Assembly (NCBI GenBank): GCA_000985875.1
Contig: CCRI01000003.1
Span: 1 to 64,000, forward strand
Length of the DNA stretch: 64,000 nucleotides
DNA from: Neorhizobium galegae bv. officinalis
Lineage (GTDB): Bacteria; Pseudomonadota; Alphaproteobacteria; Rhizobiales; Rhizobiaceae
Reading direction: 5' to 3'
Under the pieces are notes generated by a model. It was not told the DNA's origin, did no database searches, and saw only the letters and a list, made by a program, of their open reading frames with translations. A program made the translations under genes and the position numbers. Shown one piece after another: positions 21,772 to 30,084 of this stretch. Each line of letters begins with the position of its first letter. Position 1 is the stretch's first letter.

Positions 21772-23625
21772 ATGACGGAAAACATGGCAGACAGATCCTT
21801 ATCGAGGGCGGCGGACCAGCCCGTCGTGCCGCTCTTGTCGCAGCTTCTGCCGGCGGTTGCCCTTTACACGGCCATCGTCGCCATCGCGGCTCTCTCGTTT
21901 TTTCTCCCTCGTGCGACCGATTACGTCGGGGCCGACAATGACGACGTCATGCGGCTCGTCGAGGTCAGGGATTTTCTCGGCGGCCAGAACTGGTTCGATC
22001 TCACCCAGTACCGGCTCGGTCTCGAGGGCGGCACGTTGATGCACTGGTCTCGGTTGATCGATCTGCCGATCGCGCTGCTGATCCGGCTGTTTTCGCTCTT
22101 CCTCACCCCGGACAAGGCCGAGGCGGTCGTCGTCACGATCTGGCCTCTCCTTCTGGTGCCGCTTCTGCTGCTGCCGCTTGGCCTGGCTGTCCGCCGCTTG
22201 GCCGGTGTTGCGGCCATGCATATCGCACTCGGCCTTGGAGCGCTCTTCGTCCTCGGTTGCGTCCGCTTCAAGCCCGGGTCCATCGACCATCACAACGTCC
22301 AGCTCATGCTTGTGATGTGGATCGCTGCCATGCTGGTCGATCCCCAGAGGCGGGCATCGAGCTATGTCGTCGCTGCCATCGCCTGCGCGCTGGCACTGGC
22401 GATCGGCGTCGAGACCACGCCTTTTGTTGCCGTCGTCTGCGTCTGCGTCGCGCTTCAGTGGGTTTGGCACGGCCAACCGTTCTCCCGGCCGGCCCGATCT
22501 TTCGGCCTGTCGCTGGCCCTGTCCGTCTCGGCGGTCTTTTTCCTGACGATCCCACCGCGCGCCTATGCGGCGGTGACCTGCGACAACTTTTCGCTCGGCT
22601 TCTATGCCCTTTCCGCGCTGGGAGGAGCTGCGCTCTTCCTCCTTGCAAGCCTGCCGAAACAGCCCTCCCGCCTTGTCCGTATCGGCTTGGCCGGCATCAC
22701 CGGCGGGCTCATCCTTCTGACCGCACGCATCATCGCGCCGCAATGCCTTGCCGATCCGTTGAGCACGCTCGACCCGCTGTTGGTCGAGCTTTGGTTGAAC
22801 GGCGTGACGGAGGCGCGCTCGTTTCTGGCCGAGGCCCAGACCGAACCGGAAATGGTGGGCGGGTTCTACGCCGTCGGTCTTTTTGCGATCGTCGTCTGCC
22901 TTGTCCGCAGCCTGAGGCGCGAAGAGACCGAACTGCATCTCGTGCTTCTCGCGCTGATCGGGGCGTCATGGGGGATCGCGCTGCTGCAGGTGCGTGGCGC
23001 TTTCTTCTCCAACATGCTGGCCATCCTGCCGCTGTCGCTGCTGATCGCCGATCTGCGGCGCGCCTCCGCGGCCGATCCGGAAAGTCCCAGCGCAGCCTTT
23101 GCCTATATCAGCACAGTGCTGATGTCCGTGCCGGTGGTCTGGGCCCTGGGCGGCGTCCTTGCGGTGCATGGCTGGAAGCAGGCGGCCGACATGCGGGCGC
23201 TTTCGAGTGCCGGCATGTCCGATGGCGAAGTCGGCGAGTGCGGCGATCCGGCGGATATGGCCGTGTTGAACACATTGCCTGCGGGCGTCATAGCCGCGCC
23301 CTCGAACAGCGGGGCGGATATCCTGCGCTGGACCCCTCACAGGGTCCTGACGGCACCCTACCATCGCAACCAGAAAGGCATGCTGACCGAACTCTATATC
23401 GGTCTCGCCCAGCCGGGCGAGGCGAAGGCCTTCATGAGAGGGGCCGGCGTGACGGCGCTGGCCTTCTGCAAGACCGATCCGCAGACCGATGCGCTGATCA
23501 GGCGCAAGCCGGACGGGCTCTATGCCAATCTCGCCCGCGGCCAGGTGCCCGATTATCTGCAGCCGTTCGGACAACCGAGCCAAAGCGGCTTCCGTCTCTA
23601 CAGGGTGCTGCCGGACAAGAATTGA
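21772..23625 (+). CDS. Polytopic membrane protein, candidate GT-C (STT3/AglB-like) glycosyltransferase
   Basis: 617 aa with about 11-13 membrane helices in residues 15-470 and a C-terminal soluble part of about 130 residues. The first periplasmic loop after helix 1 contains YVGADNDDVMRLVEVRDFL, an acidic pattern like the catalytic loop of GT-C enzymes. A second loop has FKPGSIDHHNVQLML, reminiscent of the DHH stretch of STT3/AglB. I infer a lipid-linked sugar or glycan transferase acting at the periplasmic face. It is divergent from the GT2/GtrA-like operon, which would supply its donor. The start is uncertain (ATG 21772 or 21784). Confidence 0.6.
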   Translation: MTENMADRSLSRAADQPVVPLLSQLLPAVALYTAIVAIAALSFFLPRATDYVGADNDDVMRLVEVRDFLGGQNWFDLTQYRLGLEGGTLMHWSRLIDLPIALLIRLFSLFLTPDKAEAVVVTIWPLLLVPLLLLPLGLAVRRLAGVAAMHIALGLGALFVLGCVRFKPGSIDHHNVQLMLVMWIAAMLVDPQRRASSYVVAAIACALALAIGVETTPFVAVVCVCVALQWVWHGQPFSRPARSFGLSLALSVSAVFFLTIPPRAYAAVTCDNFSLGFYALSALGGAALFLLASLPKQPSRLVRIGLAGITGGLILLTARIIAPQCLADPLSTLDPLLVELWLNGVTEARSFLAEAQTEPEMVGGFYAVGLFAIVVCLVRSLRREETELHLVLLALIGASWGIALLQVRGAFFSNMLAILPLSLLIADLRRASAADPESPSAAFAYISTVLMSVPVVWALGGVLAVHGWKQAADMRALSSAGMSDGEVGECGDPADMAVLNTLPAGVIAAPSNSGADILRWTPHRVLTAPYHRNQKGMLTELYIGLAQPGEAKAFMRGAGVTALAFCKTDPQTDALIRRKPDGLYANLARGQVPDYLQPFGQPSQSGFRLYRVLPDKN

Positions 23626-23641
23626 TCGTGGATGAAGTGCC

Positions 23642-23872
23642 TTATGCCTCGCGGCGGGCATCCAGGGCGAAAAGACCGGCGAGGAACGCAATCAGTCCGG
23701 CATTGTAGCCGAGGACGGCGATCAGAAGATTGAAAAAGGACGCCGGGCCGGGTGATACGGCGGTCGCAAGCGCAAATGTCGCGGTGATCATGACGGCAAT
23801 GAAAGCGGTCGAGAACGCGGACCGCATCATGCCGACGCAAATGCCTATCGATGCAGCGGTCAGGAAAAGCAC
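23642..23872 (-). CDS. Small membrane protein of unknown function
   Basis: 76 aa with two or three hydrophobic segments (LFLTAASIGICVGMM, AFIAVMITATFALATAVS, FFNLLIAVLGYNAGLIAFLAGLFAL). The GTG start at 23872 is preceded by GAGGAG at 8-nt spacing, which supports expression. It is convergent with the large membrane protein gene, ending 16 bp from it. No family recognised. Confidence 0.6.
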   Translation of the reverse strand: MLFLTAASIGICVGMMRSAFSTAFIAVMITATFALATAVSPGPASFFNLLIAVLGYNAGLIAFLAGLFALDARREA

Positions 23873-24012
23873 TGGGATAACTCCTCATCGGCCTTCAGTG
23901 AAACTGAGCCTATTAGCGATTTGCTAATAAATGCTTTCGTTCCTGCGTGGCAGGCATCCATGCGCCACGCGATGGCTGTGATACGACCTGATTCGGTGCG
24001 GCAAAGCCATGT

Positions 24013-24288
24013 TCAATGGCTCTGGTCCTTGCCTGAGGCGCCGGCATCCACAAGATATGGCGTCAATGAACAAGGCAGTTCTTGGCCTCGCCAGACCAGC
24101 CGGACATGGTAGCCCGAAACCGGGCAGGTGAGGGCGACGACCTCGCCTTCGAATTCGGCCGTTTCGCCCGTCTGCTTGCGGATGATGCCGTCACCAGATA
24201 CGGCATCAAACGCTATACCGATCTCGCCGAGCACGGACATCGCTTGCTGCCTGTCCTCGAAGCGCAGCAGCAAGGGTTCACCCCGCAT
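24013..24288 (-). CDS. Phage-associated conserved hypothetical protein
   Basis: 91 aa, soluble, beginning MRGEPLLLRFEDRQQAMSVLGEIGIAFD. The PVSGYHVRLVWRGQELPCSLTPYLV segment resembles small proteins encoded next to tail genes in alphaproteobacterial phages and gene-transfer-agent clusters. The gene lies 15 bp downstream of the spike-base-like gene, so the two form one unit. No catalytic motif is visible. The link to phage structure is inference from neighbour and resemblance. Confidence 0.6.
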   Translation of the reverse strand: MRGEPLLLRFEDRQQAMSVLGEIGIAFDAVSGDGIIRKQTGETAEFEGEVVALTCPVSGYHVRLVWRGQELPCSLTPYLVDAGASGKDQSH

Positions 24289-24303
24289 TGACCACTGTTC
24301 CCC

Positions 24304-24567
24304 TTAAACGAGCCCGGTGATCGCCACAGCCGTCGTGCCGGTCGCAAACACGCGGGTCACCCGCAACGGAAGCAGACCGCCAGCCGGCACGTTCGAAAGT
24401 GTCAGCGTCTCGCCGGACAACATGCGGACGGACAGATGGCCGCCGGTCCCCACATAGAGCGCGCGCGTCGTCTCCGGCAGGTCTGCGCTGTCGCTGGGCG
24501 TGATCGAAAATCCGGAGGCGGCGGGGCCGGAAAGAGAAGCTTGCGTATTGGCGAAGCGGTCGGGCAT
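24304..24567 (-). CDS. Head spike base-like protein (GTA Rcc01079 family)
   Basis: 87 aa. Its start, MPDRFANTQASLSGPAASG, and the LPETTRALYVGTGGHLSV, VPAGGLLPLRVTRVFATGTTA pattern match what I know of the RCAP_Rcc01079 spike-base family of the Rhodobacter capsulatus gene transfer agent and related phages. The ATG at 24567 has AAGGAG upstream. Only one further small phage-like gene is adjacent, with no capsid, portal or tail genes, so this is a two-gene remnant or domesticated fragment. Confidence 0.7.
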   Translation of the reverse strand: MPDRFANTQASLSGPAASGFSITPSDSADLPETTRALYVGTGGHLSVRMLSGETLTLSNVPAGGLLPLRVTRVFATGTTAVAITGLV

Positions 24568-24871
24568 GGACGAAATCTCCTTGAATATCGCTTGCCGTCA
24601 TTGTCGCTCTCCTCTCTCCGGCGGGGAAAATGCGAGGCTTTAAAAAAGCGCCGCGCCGGAAGTTTCCTGCATCTCCGGAGAAGGAAATGTGGCGTGTTCG
24701 GCAAAAGAAAAGATGCAGCGTCAAATGCTTGGACATGATCGGCCGACCGGCTCGGCTTTAACGCATCATCGAACGAGCCGTTCGAAACGGCCTTTTTTCG
24801 CGGGCGCTTCATCCCCGTTTCGGTTGCTTGGAAATGGTGAAATCGCCACGCTCTTCCTTTAGAAGAAAAGG
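24568..24871. other. Intergenic region, candidate small RNA on the + strand
   Basis: 304 bp between the spike-base gene (-) and xseA (+). No ORF is supported. It contains a + strand intrinsic terminator at 24777-24798 with no + strand gene for more than 1.1 kb upstream, and small internal hairpins such as TTTCCT/AGGAAA. A short non-coding RNA ending at about 24798 would explain the terminator; no convincing promoter was found. Confidence 0.35.
24777..24798 (+). terminator. Orphan Rho-independent terminator
   Basis: GCCGTT (24777-24782), CGA loop, AACGGC (24786-24791), then C and six T (24793-24798). It is correctly oriented for a + strand transcript, but none is annotated upstream. Confidence 0.65.
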
Positions 24872-26479
24872 ATGACCAGTTTGCTCGACAACGATTCGCC
24901 CACGAACCTCACCGAGTTTTCGGTGTCGGAACTGTCCGGCTCGATCAAGCGCACGGTCGAGAACGCGTTCGACCACGTGCGCGTGCGCGGCGAGATTTCC
25001 GGTTATCGCGGCCAGCATTCCTCCGGCCACGCCTATTTTTCGCTGAAGGACGATCGCGCCCGGATCGACGCCGTGATCTGGAAGGGCAGCTTCCCGCGGA
25101 TCAAATTCCGCCCGGAAGAGGGTATGGAAGTGATCGCCACCGGCAAGATCACGACCTTCCCCGGTTCCTCGAAATACCAGATCGTCATCGAGAACCTGGA
25201 ACCGGCGGGTGCGGGCGCGCTGATGGCGCTGCTCGAAGAACGCCGCCGCCGGCTTGGCGCCGAGGGCCTGTTCGACCAGAGCCGCAAGCAGCTTCTTCCC
25301 TACCTGCCGCAGGTGATCGGCGTCGTGACCTCGCCGACCGGCGCGGTCATCCGCGATATCCTGCATCGCATCGCCGACCGGTTTCCGGTGCATGTCATCG
25401 TCTGGCCGGTGAAGGTGCAGGGTGAAGGATCGGGTGACGAGGTGGCGGCCGCGATCCGCGGCTTCAATGCGATGGTGCCCGGTGGGCCGATCAAGCGGCC
25501 GGACGTGCTGATCGTCGCGCGGGGCGGCGGCAGTCTCGAAGACCTCTGGAGTTTCAACGACGAGGCGGTGGTGCGTGCCGCGGCGGATAGCGAGATCCCG
25601 CTGATCTCGGCCGTCGGCCACGAAACCGACTGGACGCTGATCGACCACGCCGCCGATGTCCGTGCGCCCACGCCGACGGGTGCCGCCGAAATGGCCGTGC
25701 CCGTCAAGGCGGACCTCGAAGCGCAGGTCGCCAATCTCACAGCTCGCCTTCGCAGCGCCACCAGCCGCCAGATGGATCAGAGCCGCCAGTCGGTGCGGGC
25801 GCTGGTCCGCGCGCTACCGTCCATCGACCAGTTGCTTGCCTTGCCGCGCCGTCGTTTCGACGAGGCGGCGGCCGGTCTCGGCCGCGGGCTGGAGCGCACG
25901 ACGGTGGTCAAGCGCCGCAGTTTCGAGCGGGCATCATCCGGTCTTCGGCTGGAGCTCCTGACCAGCCGGCTCGCCCAGCAGCGGCAATTGCTGGCCGACC
26001 GCCTGACGCGCAGCGACCGTTGCCTGGAGCGGCAACTGCTGAAGGAGAACAATCGCGTCGCCAGGGCCGGTGTCTCGCTTTCGGCGCTTCCTGCAAGGCT
26101 GCTCGGCCAGTTGCAGCGCGAGCGCCAGCACCTCGCGTCGATGGCCCGCCATGCGGACACGGCGCTTTCGCACACGCTGATACGCAGCCGTGCGGCAATC
26201 GCCGCGCAGGATCGCGTTCTGCAATCGCTCTCCTACAAGAACGTGCTGAAACGCGGCTTTGCCGTCGTGCGGGGGGAGGATGACCGGCCGCTGACGCGCG
26301 CCGCCGGCATTGGCGAGGGGCAGGGTATCTCCGTGGAATTCGCCGACGGACGGATTACGGCGGTGACGGGCGAGGGTGGCGATCCTGCGGTTCCGTCCGC
26401 CGTGTCGTCTCAGCCCAAGAAGCGGGCCGCCAAGTCGGAGCCGACCGGAGATGCGCCGAAACAGGGCACGCTCTTCTGA
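24872..26479 (+). CDS. xseA: Exodeoxyribonuclease VII large subunit
   Basis: 535 aa, somewhat longer than the E. coli protein because of a C-terminal tail rich in Pro, Ala and Lys. The N-terminal OB fold ([30 protein letters not shown]) is followed by the catalytic domain with [17 protein letters not shown] and the [14 protein letters not shown] and [12 protein letters not shown] motifs, then a long coiled coil rich in Arg, Gln and Leu. With XseB it degrades single-stranded DNA to oligonucleotides in mismatch and damage repair. Its stop overlaps the next gene (TGATG). Confidence 0.95.
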   Translation: MTSLLDNDSPTNLTEFSVSELSGSIKRTVENAFDHVRVRGEISGYRGQHSSGHAYFSLKDDRARIDAVIWKGSFPRIKFRPEEGMEVIATGKITTFPGSSKYQIVIENLEPAGAGALMALLEERRRRLGAEGLFDQSRKQLLPYLPQVIGVVTSPTGAVIRDILHRIADRFPVHVIVWPVKVQGEGSGDEVAAAIRGFNAMVPGGPIKRPDVLIVARGGGSLEDLWSFNDEAVVRAAADSEIPLISAVGHETDWTLIDHAADVRAPTPTGAAEMAVPVKADLEAQVANLTARLRSATSRQMDQSRQSVRALVRALPSIDQLLALPRRRFDEAAAGLGRGLERTTVVKRRSFERASSGLRLELLTSRLAQQRQLLADRLTRSDRCLERQLLKENNRVARAGVSLSALPARLLGQLQRERQHLASMARHADTALSHTLIRSRAAIAAQDRVLQSLSYKNVLKRGFAVVRGEDDRPLTRAAGIGEGQGISVEFADGRITAVTGEGGDPAVPSAVSSQPKKRAAKSEPTGDAPKQGTLF

Positions 26480-27072
26480 TGCATATCCTCCTGGTGCTTG
26501 CCCATCCTCTACCGGAAAGCTTTGCGTATTCGGTTGCCCGTTTGGCGCGTGAGACCCTGGAGGCGAACGGCCACACGGTCGATCTGCTCGATCTTTATGC
26601 GGAGAATTTCGATCCGCGCCTGACGGAACGCGAACGGCGCGCTTATTTCGATGTACCCTACGACACATCCGAGGTAGCGGATCTGGTGATGCGGCTGCAG
26701 AAGGCCGAGGCGCTGATTTTCGTCTTTCCGCAATGGTGGTTCAACCTGCCGGCAGTGCTGAAGGGTTTCTTCGACCGGGTCTTTGCGCCGGGCATTGCCT
26801 TCCGTCACGACAAGGCGGGCGGAAGGATCGTCCCGCTGCTCACCAACATCCGCCATTTCTGGGTCTTCACGACCACGGGTTCGCCCTGGTGGGTGGTGAA
26901 GTTCTACATGGGCGATCCCGTGCGCCGCCAACTCAAGCGCGGCATCGCTGTCTTCTGCAACAGAAAGGCCGAATTCCGCATGCTGGCGCTACATGACATG
27001 GACCGCGCCACGGCAGACAGGCGCGGTCGGCATCTGGAGCGCGTCAAGGCCGCGCTCCAATCCTTGCGGTAG
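26479..27072 (+). CDS. NAD(P)H:quinone oxidoreductase, flavodoxin-like fold
   Basis: 197-aa cytoplasmic flavoprotein of the KefF/NQO1-like family. FMN/FAD-binding LVLAHPLPESFAYSVA is at the N-terminus, FVFPQWWFNLPAVLKGFFDRVFAPGIAF in the middle, and TTTGSPWWVV later. These are the residues that contact flavin and quinone. Probably performs two-electron quinone reduction. The start codon overlaps the xseA stop, so it is translationally coupled to xseA, a pairing without an obvious functional link. Confidence 0.85.
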   Translation: MHILLVLAHPLPESFAYSVARLARETLEANGHTVDLLDLYAENFDPRLTERERRAYFDVPYDTSEVADLVMRLQKAEALIFVFPQWWFNLPAVLKGFFDRVFAPGIAFRHDKAGGRIVPLLTNIRHFWVFTTTGSPWWVVKFYMGDPVRRQLKRGIAVFCNRKAEFRMLALHDMDRATADRRGRHLERVKAALQSLR

Positions 27073-28014
27073 TCAGCGCACCCGCATGCCCGCCTTCTCG
27101 TCGAAATGAAGCGGCTTGTCGAATTTCTGCAGTGGAGCCTCCGGGACCGAGCCGATCGTCACGCCGAATTGCCAGTCCGGTGGGCATATAGCGATATAGC
27201 GGGCATAGCCGCCGACACCGCCGCCGAATTTCGGATAACCGATCGCCACCAGCGCACCCGTTTCCGGCACCTTGTCGAGGTTCGCCACGCCTTCTGCCTG
27301 CGCGAACCCGTTGTGCATCAGCCAGTATTCGCCTTCGAGGTTAGGTGTCGTATCGGTATCGAGCGGCTCGTGGCCGTGAAACAGGATCTTTCGCTCCAGA
27401 TGCAGGAATTTCAATGCATCGAGGCTGACGCCGGGAAACGGCTTCGTGGTGGAAAGCGACGGATCCGGCCATTTCTTGTACCAGCCGGAGCGCACGAAGA
27501 CGACCGAGCCTTCCGGTATCCTGCCGTTCTTCTTCTCGAAATCGGTGATGTCGGAGACCTGCAGGTGATAGCCGGCATCGGTCTTCACCTTGTCCTCGAT
27601 ATTGATGACCACGAGCGGCCGCACGGCATAGGTGGCCGGAAGTTCGTCGATCGCCGCATATTCCGGCGCCCAATGGGCCGGCGGATCGAGCTGCGTACCG
27701 AGCTGGTCGGTCGCGAGGTTGTAGGTGGATGCGGCGAAACCATGCTTCTCGTAGGTGAAGGTGTCGCCCTTCTTGGCATAGCCATCCAGATCGACACCGG
27801 CCGCAGCCTGACCGAAGGCCGATTTGCCGAAGCCCGCCCATACCGGGATATTCGGCGTGATCGTGTGGGTGAGGTCCACGTATTTGGCGCCCTTCAGGGT
27901 CTCGTTATAGACCTTCCAGAGACCGGGCTCCTGGGCGGAGACGCTGGTAACGGGGGCAATGGCGAGAAGTGCCGCGCCAAGCGGTGCAGCCAGACGCATA
28001 AGAGAAATGGGCAT
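27073..28014 (-). CDS. Exported cyclase-family (kynurenine-formamidase-like) hydrolase
   Basis: 313 aa with a Sec signal peptide (MPISLMRLAAPLGAALLAIAPVTSVSAQ, cleavage about residue 28). The mature domain is Cyclase-like: YVDLTHTITPNIPVW holds the HTI metal ligand region, then GTQLDPPAHW with the HxxxD-type ligand motif altered to DPPAH, and LFHGHEPLDTD. Cytoplasmic relatives hydrolyse N-formylkynurenine or cyclic amides; an exported form implies a periplasmic substrate. Start 28014 has GAGGGAACAGC upstream. Its stop abuts the convergent quinone reductase gene with no gap. Confidence 0.82.
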   Translation of the reverse strand: MPISLMRLAAPLGAALLAIAPVTSVSAQEPGLWKVYNETLKGAKYVDLTHTITPNIPVWAGFGKSAFGQAAAGVDLDGYAKKGDTFTYEKHGFAASTYNLATDQLGTQLDPPAHWAPEYAAIDELPATYAVRPLVVINIEDKVKTDAGYHLQVSDITDFEKKNGRIPEGSVVFVRSGWYKKWPDPSLSTTKPFPGVSLDALKFLHLERKILFHGHEPLDTDTTPNLEGEYWLMHNGFAQAEGVANLDKVPETGALVAIGYPKFGGGVGGYARYIAICPPDWQFGVTIGSVPEAPLQKFDKPLHFDEKAGMRVR

Positions 28015-28123
28015 GCTGTTCCCTCTTTTCGGATTGTCCTGATCGGCGTGAGCCGACACATCGAGTGTGCCGGCGCAACCAGTTTCCTGCCGTAAAAGAG
28101 GGAAAGTCAACTCTGCCGGGAAA

Positions 28124-28411
28124 TCAGGAATGGACCTTGGCGGTCAGCTCGATCCCCAACGATTTCATCACTGCAATCGTCGTCTTGAGCGTCGGGTTGC
28201 CGCTGGCGCTGAAGGACCGGTAGAGCTGCTCTCGGGAAAGGCCGGTGTCCTTGGCAATCTGCATCATCCCCTTGGCGCGGGCGACCACGCCCAAGGCGTG
28301 CGCAATATAGGCCGCATCAGCCGTTTCGAAAGCTTCGGCCATAAATGCCGCAATCGCCTGATCGGAGCCCAAGTCTTCGGCTGGATCATAAGCGGTCAGT
28401 TTCTCAGCCAT
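28124..28411 (-). CDS. HigA-like antitoxin (XRE-type HTH)
   Basis: 95-aa DNA-binding antitoxin of the putative addiction-module-antidote family. The HTH region is GMMQIAKDTGLSREQLYRSFSASGNPTLKTTIAVMKSLGIEL; LxREQLYRxLSxxGNPT is the family hallmark. The N-terminal 40 residues probably wrap the toxin. Its ATG overlaps the toxin stop (TAATG), so expression is coupled in toxin-first order, as in higBA. It likely binds the palindrome at 28709-28740. Confidence 0.88.
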   Translation of the reverse strand: MAEKLTAYDPAEDLGSDQAIAAFMAEAFETADAAYIAHALGVVARAKGMMQIAKDTGLSREQLYRSFSASGNPTLKTTIAVMKSLGIELTAKVHS

Positions 28412-28716
28412 TACTCACTCCATTCCATCGCGAGTCGCTTTGCAGCCCTGATGTCCTTTGCCTGGCTGCTTTTGTCGCCGCCACAGAGCAGAACGATCAG
28501 GACATTGCCACGCTGCTGAAAGTAGATGCGGTAGCCCGGGCCGTGGTGAATGCGCAGTTCGCTGACACCGTCACCAACGGGAGCTGCATCACCAGCATGC
28601 CCGAAAGCGAGCCGGTCCAGGCGCGAGGCAATCAGTGCGCGAGCCCGTTCGTCCTTCAGACGCGTGCGCCATTTCAGAAACGTTTCCGTCTGCTTGAGCT
28701 CGAACACGGACCACAT
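28411..28716 (-). CDS. RelE/HigB-like toxin
   Basis: 101-aa addiction-module killer protein of the RelE/ParE superfamily. FELKQTETFLKWRTRLKDERARALIASRLDRLAFG is at the N-terminus, then VGDGVSELRIHHGPGYRIYFQQRG and VLLCGGDKSSQAKDI. These match ribosome-dependent mRNA interferases. ATG 28716 lies inside a 32-bp palindrome with no Shine-Dalgarno. A GTG at 28707 gives the more typical N-terminus (MFELKQTETF) and could be read from a leaderless message, so the true start is unsettled. Confidence 0.88.
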   Translation of the reverse strand: MWSVFELKQTETFLKWRTRLKDERARALIASRLDRLAFGHAGDAAPVGDGVSELRIHHGPGYRIYFQQRGNVLIVLLCGGDKSSQAKDIRAAKRLAMEWSE

Positions 28717-28740
28717 GTAGTTTAAAAACTACATGTGGTC
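28709..28740. promoter_or_regulatory. Perfect palindromic operator of the HigBA-like module
   Basis: Two 15-bp arms, GACCACATGTAGTTT (28709-28723) and AAACTACATGTGGTC (28726-28740), with a 2-bp centre. On the minus strand TTGACC (28742-28737) and, 17 nt on, TACATG (28719-28714) could be a promoter inside it. Antitoxin or toxin-antitoxin complex binding would block it; that is inferred from how such modules are controlled. Confidence 0.75.
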
Positions 28741-28757
28741 AACGGATCATGAGCTTA

Positions 28758-30011
28758 TCAGGCCCACTCGCCCTTGCGCATCACCGGCACCTTCGAGCCG
28801 TCGGCGCGCAGGCCGTCGATGTCGACCTTGTCGGAGCCGATCATCCAGTCGATGTGGATCAGGCTCGAATTGCCGCCCTGTGCCTTGATCTGGTCCTGGC
28901 TGAGTGACGCACCGTCGAGGAAGCACTTGGAGTAGCACTGGCCGAGCGCGATGTGGCAGGAGGCGTTTTCATCGAACAGGGTGTTGTAGAACAGGATGCC
29001 GCTCTTGGAGATCGGTGAGGAATGCGGCACTAGCGCCACTTCGCCAAGCCTGCGGGCGCCTTCGTCGGTATCGAGCACCTTGTTCAGCACTTCCTCGCCC
29101 TTAGAAGCCTTCGCCTCGACGATCCGGCCGCCTTCGAACTTCACCTGGATATTGTCGATCAGGGTGCCCTGGTGGGAGAGCGGCTTGGTGCTGGAAACAT
29201 GGCCTTCGACCTTCAGCGCATGCGGCGTGGTGAAGACTTCTTCCGTCGGGATGTTCGGGTTGCAGGTAATGCCGTTCTTCGCCGTCGAGGCGCCTCCATG
29301 CCATTCGTGGCCGTCGGCAAGCCCGACCGTCAGGTCGGTGCCCGGGCCGGTGAAGTGGAGCGCCGAAAAGCGCTCGCCATTGAGCCATGTCGAGCGCTTC
29401 TTGAGATTGCCGTTGTGTTCGGCCCAGGCCGCGATCGGATCTGCGAGATCGACGCGCGAGGCGGCGAAGATCGCGTCCGCCAGCTTGCCGACCGCGACGT
29501 CTTCCGGAACGTCCGGGAACACCTGGCGCGCCCAGGAGGGGTTGGGATAGGAAACGATGTTCCAGTTGATGTCGAAATTGGCAATCTTTTCAAGCGCTGG
29601 CTTATAGGCCATGGAATTGGCCTTGTTGGCGCGCGCCACTTTGGCGGGATCCTGGCCCGAGAGCATCATCGGGTTGTCGCCGGAGATGGCAAGCCGCGCG
29701 GCACCGTTGGCATAAGCCTTGGCCATGCCGTCGTAGAGCCAATCGGACGCCTTGTCGAAGCTTGCATCGGACGCGTATTCGTAGCGCGCGAGCGTCGTCT
29801 CCTCGTCGGAATAGAAAGTCGAGACGATGCCGGCGCCGGCGATATAGGCGTGTTTGGTAAGGAGCCGCACGAGCGGCAGAGCGGCGAGCGGTGCCGTAAT
29901 CACCAGATCCTGGCCCTTCTCGAGGCGCAAGCCCACCTTGATGGCGACTTCCGCCAGCTTCTCGAGCTTTTGAGGATCGACGACAGTTTGAAAATTCGGC
30001 ACGATTGTCAT
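28758..30011 (-). CDS. Aminopeptidase, M29 family (AmpS/PepS-like)
   Basis: 417-aa cytoplasmic metallo-aminopeptidase. M29 features include EEVFTTPHALKVEGHVSSTKPLSHQG, with Glu and His metal ligands, and the C-terminal DENASCHIALGQCYSKC and NSSLIHIDWMIGSDKVDIDG. Start 30011 (MTIVPNFQTVVDPQ) has GGTGAGG upstream; longer in-frame sequence is not conserved in type. It begins 73 bp from the divergent secreted protein gene. Broad-specificity N-terminal amino acid release is the known family role. Confidence 0.92.
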   Translation of the reverse strand: MTIVPNFQTVVDPQKLEKLAEVAIKVGLRLEKGQDLVITAPLAALPLVRLLTKHAYIAGAGIVSTFYSDEETTLARYEYASDASFDKASDWLYDGMAKAYANGAARLAISGDNPMMLSGQDPAKVARANKANSMAYKPALEKIANFDINWNIVSYPNPSWARQVFPDVPEDVAVGKLADAIFAASRVDLADPIAAWAEHNGNLKKRSTWLNGERFSALHFTGPGTDLTVGLADGHEWHGGASTAKNGITCNPNIPTEEVFTTPHALKVEGHVSSTKPLSHQGTLIDNIQVKFEGGRIVEAKASKGEEVLNKVLDTDEGARRLGEVALVPHSSPISKSGILFYNTLFDENASCHIALGQCYSKCFLDGASLSQDQIKAQGGNSSLIHIDWMIGSDKVDIDGLRADGSKVPVMRKGEWA

Positions 30012-30084
30012 GTTAGACCTCACCTGATTTCTGTGATCGAAGAGACTTAAAGAGGTTTGGGGCAAAATTGAAGCTGAGGGATAG

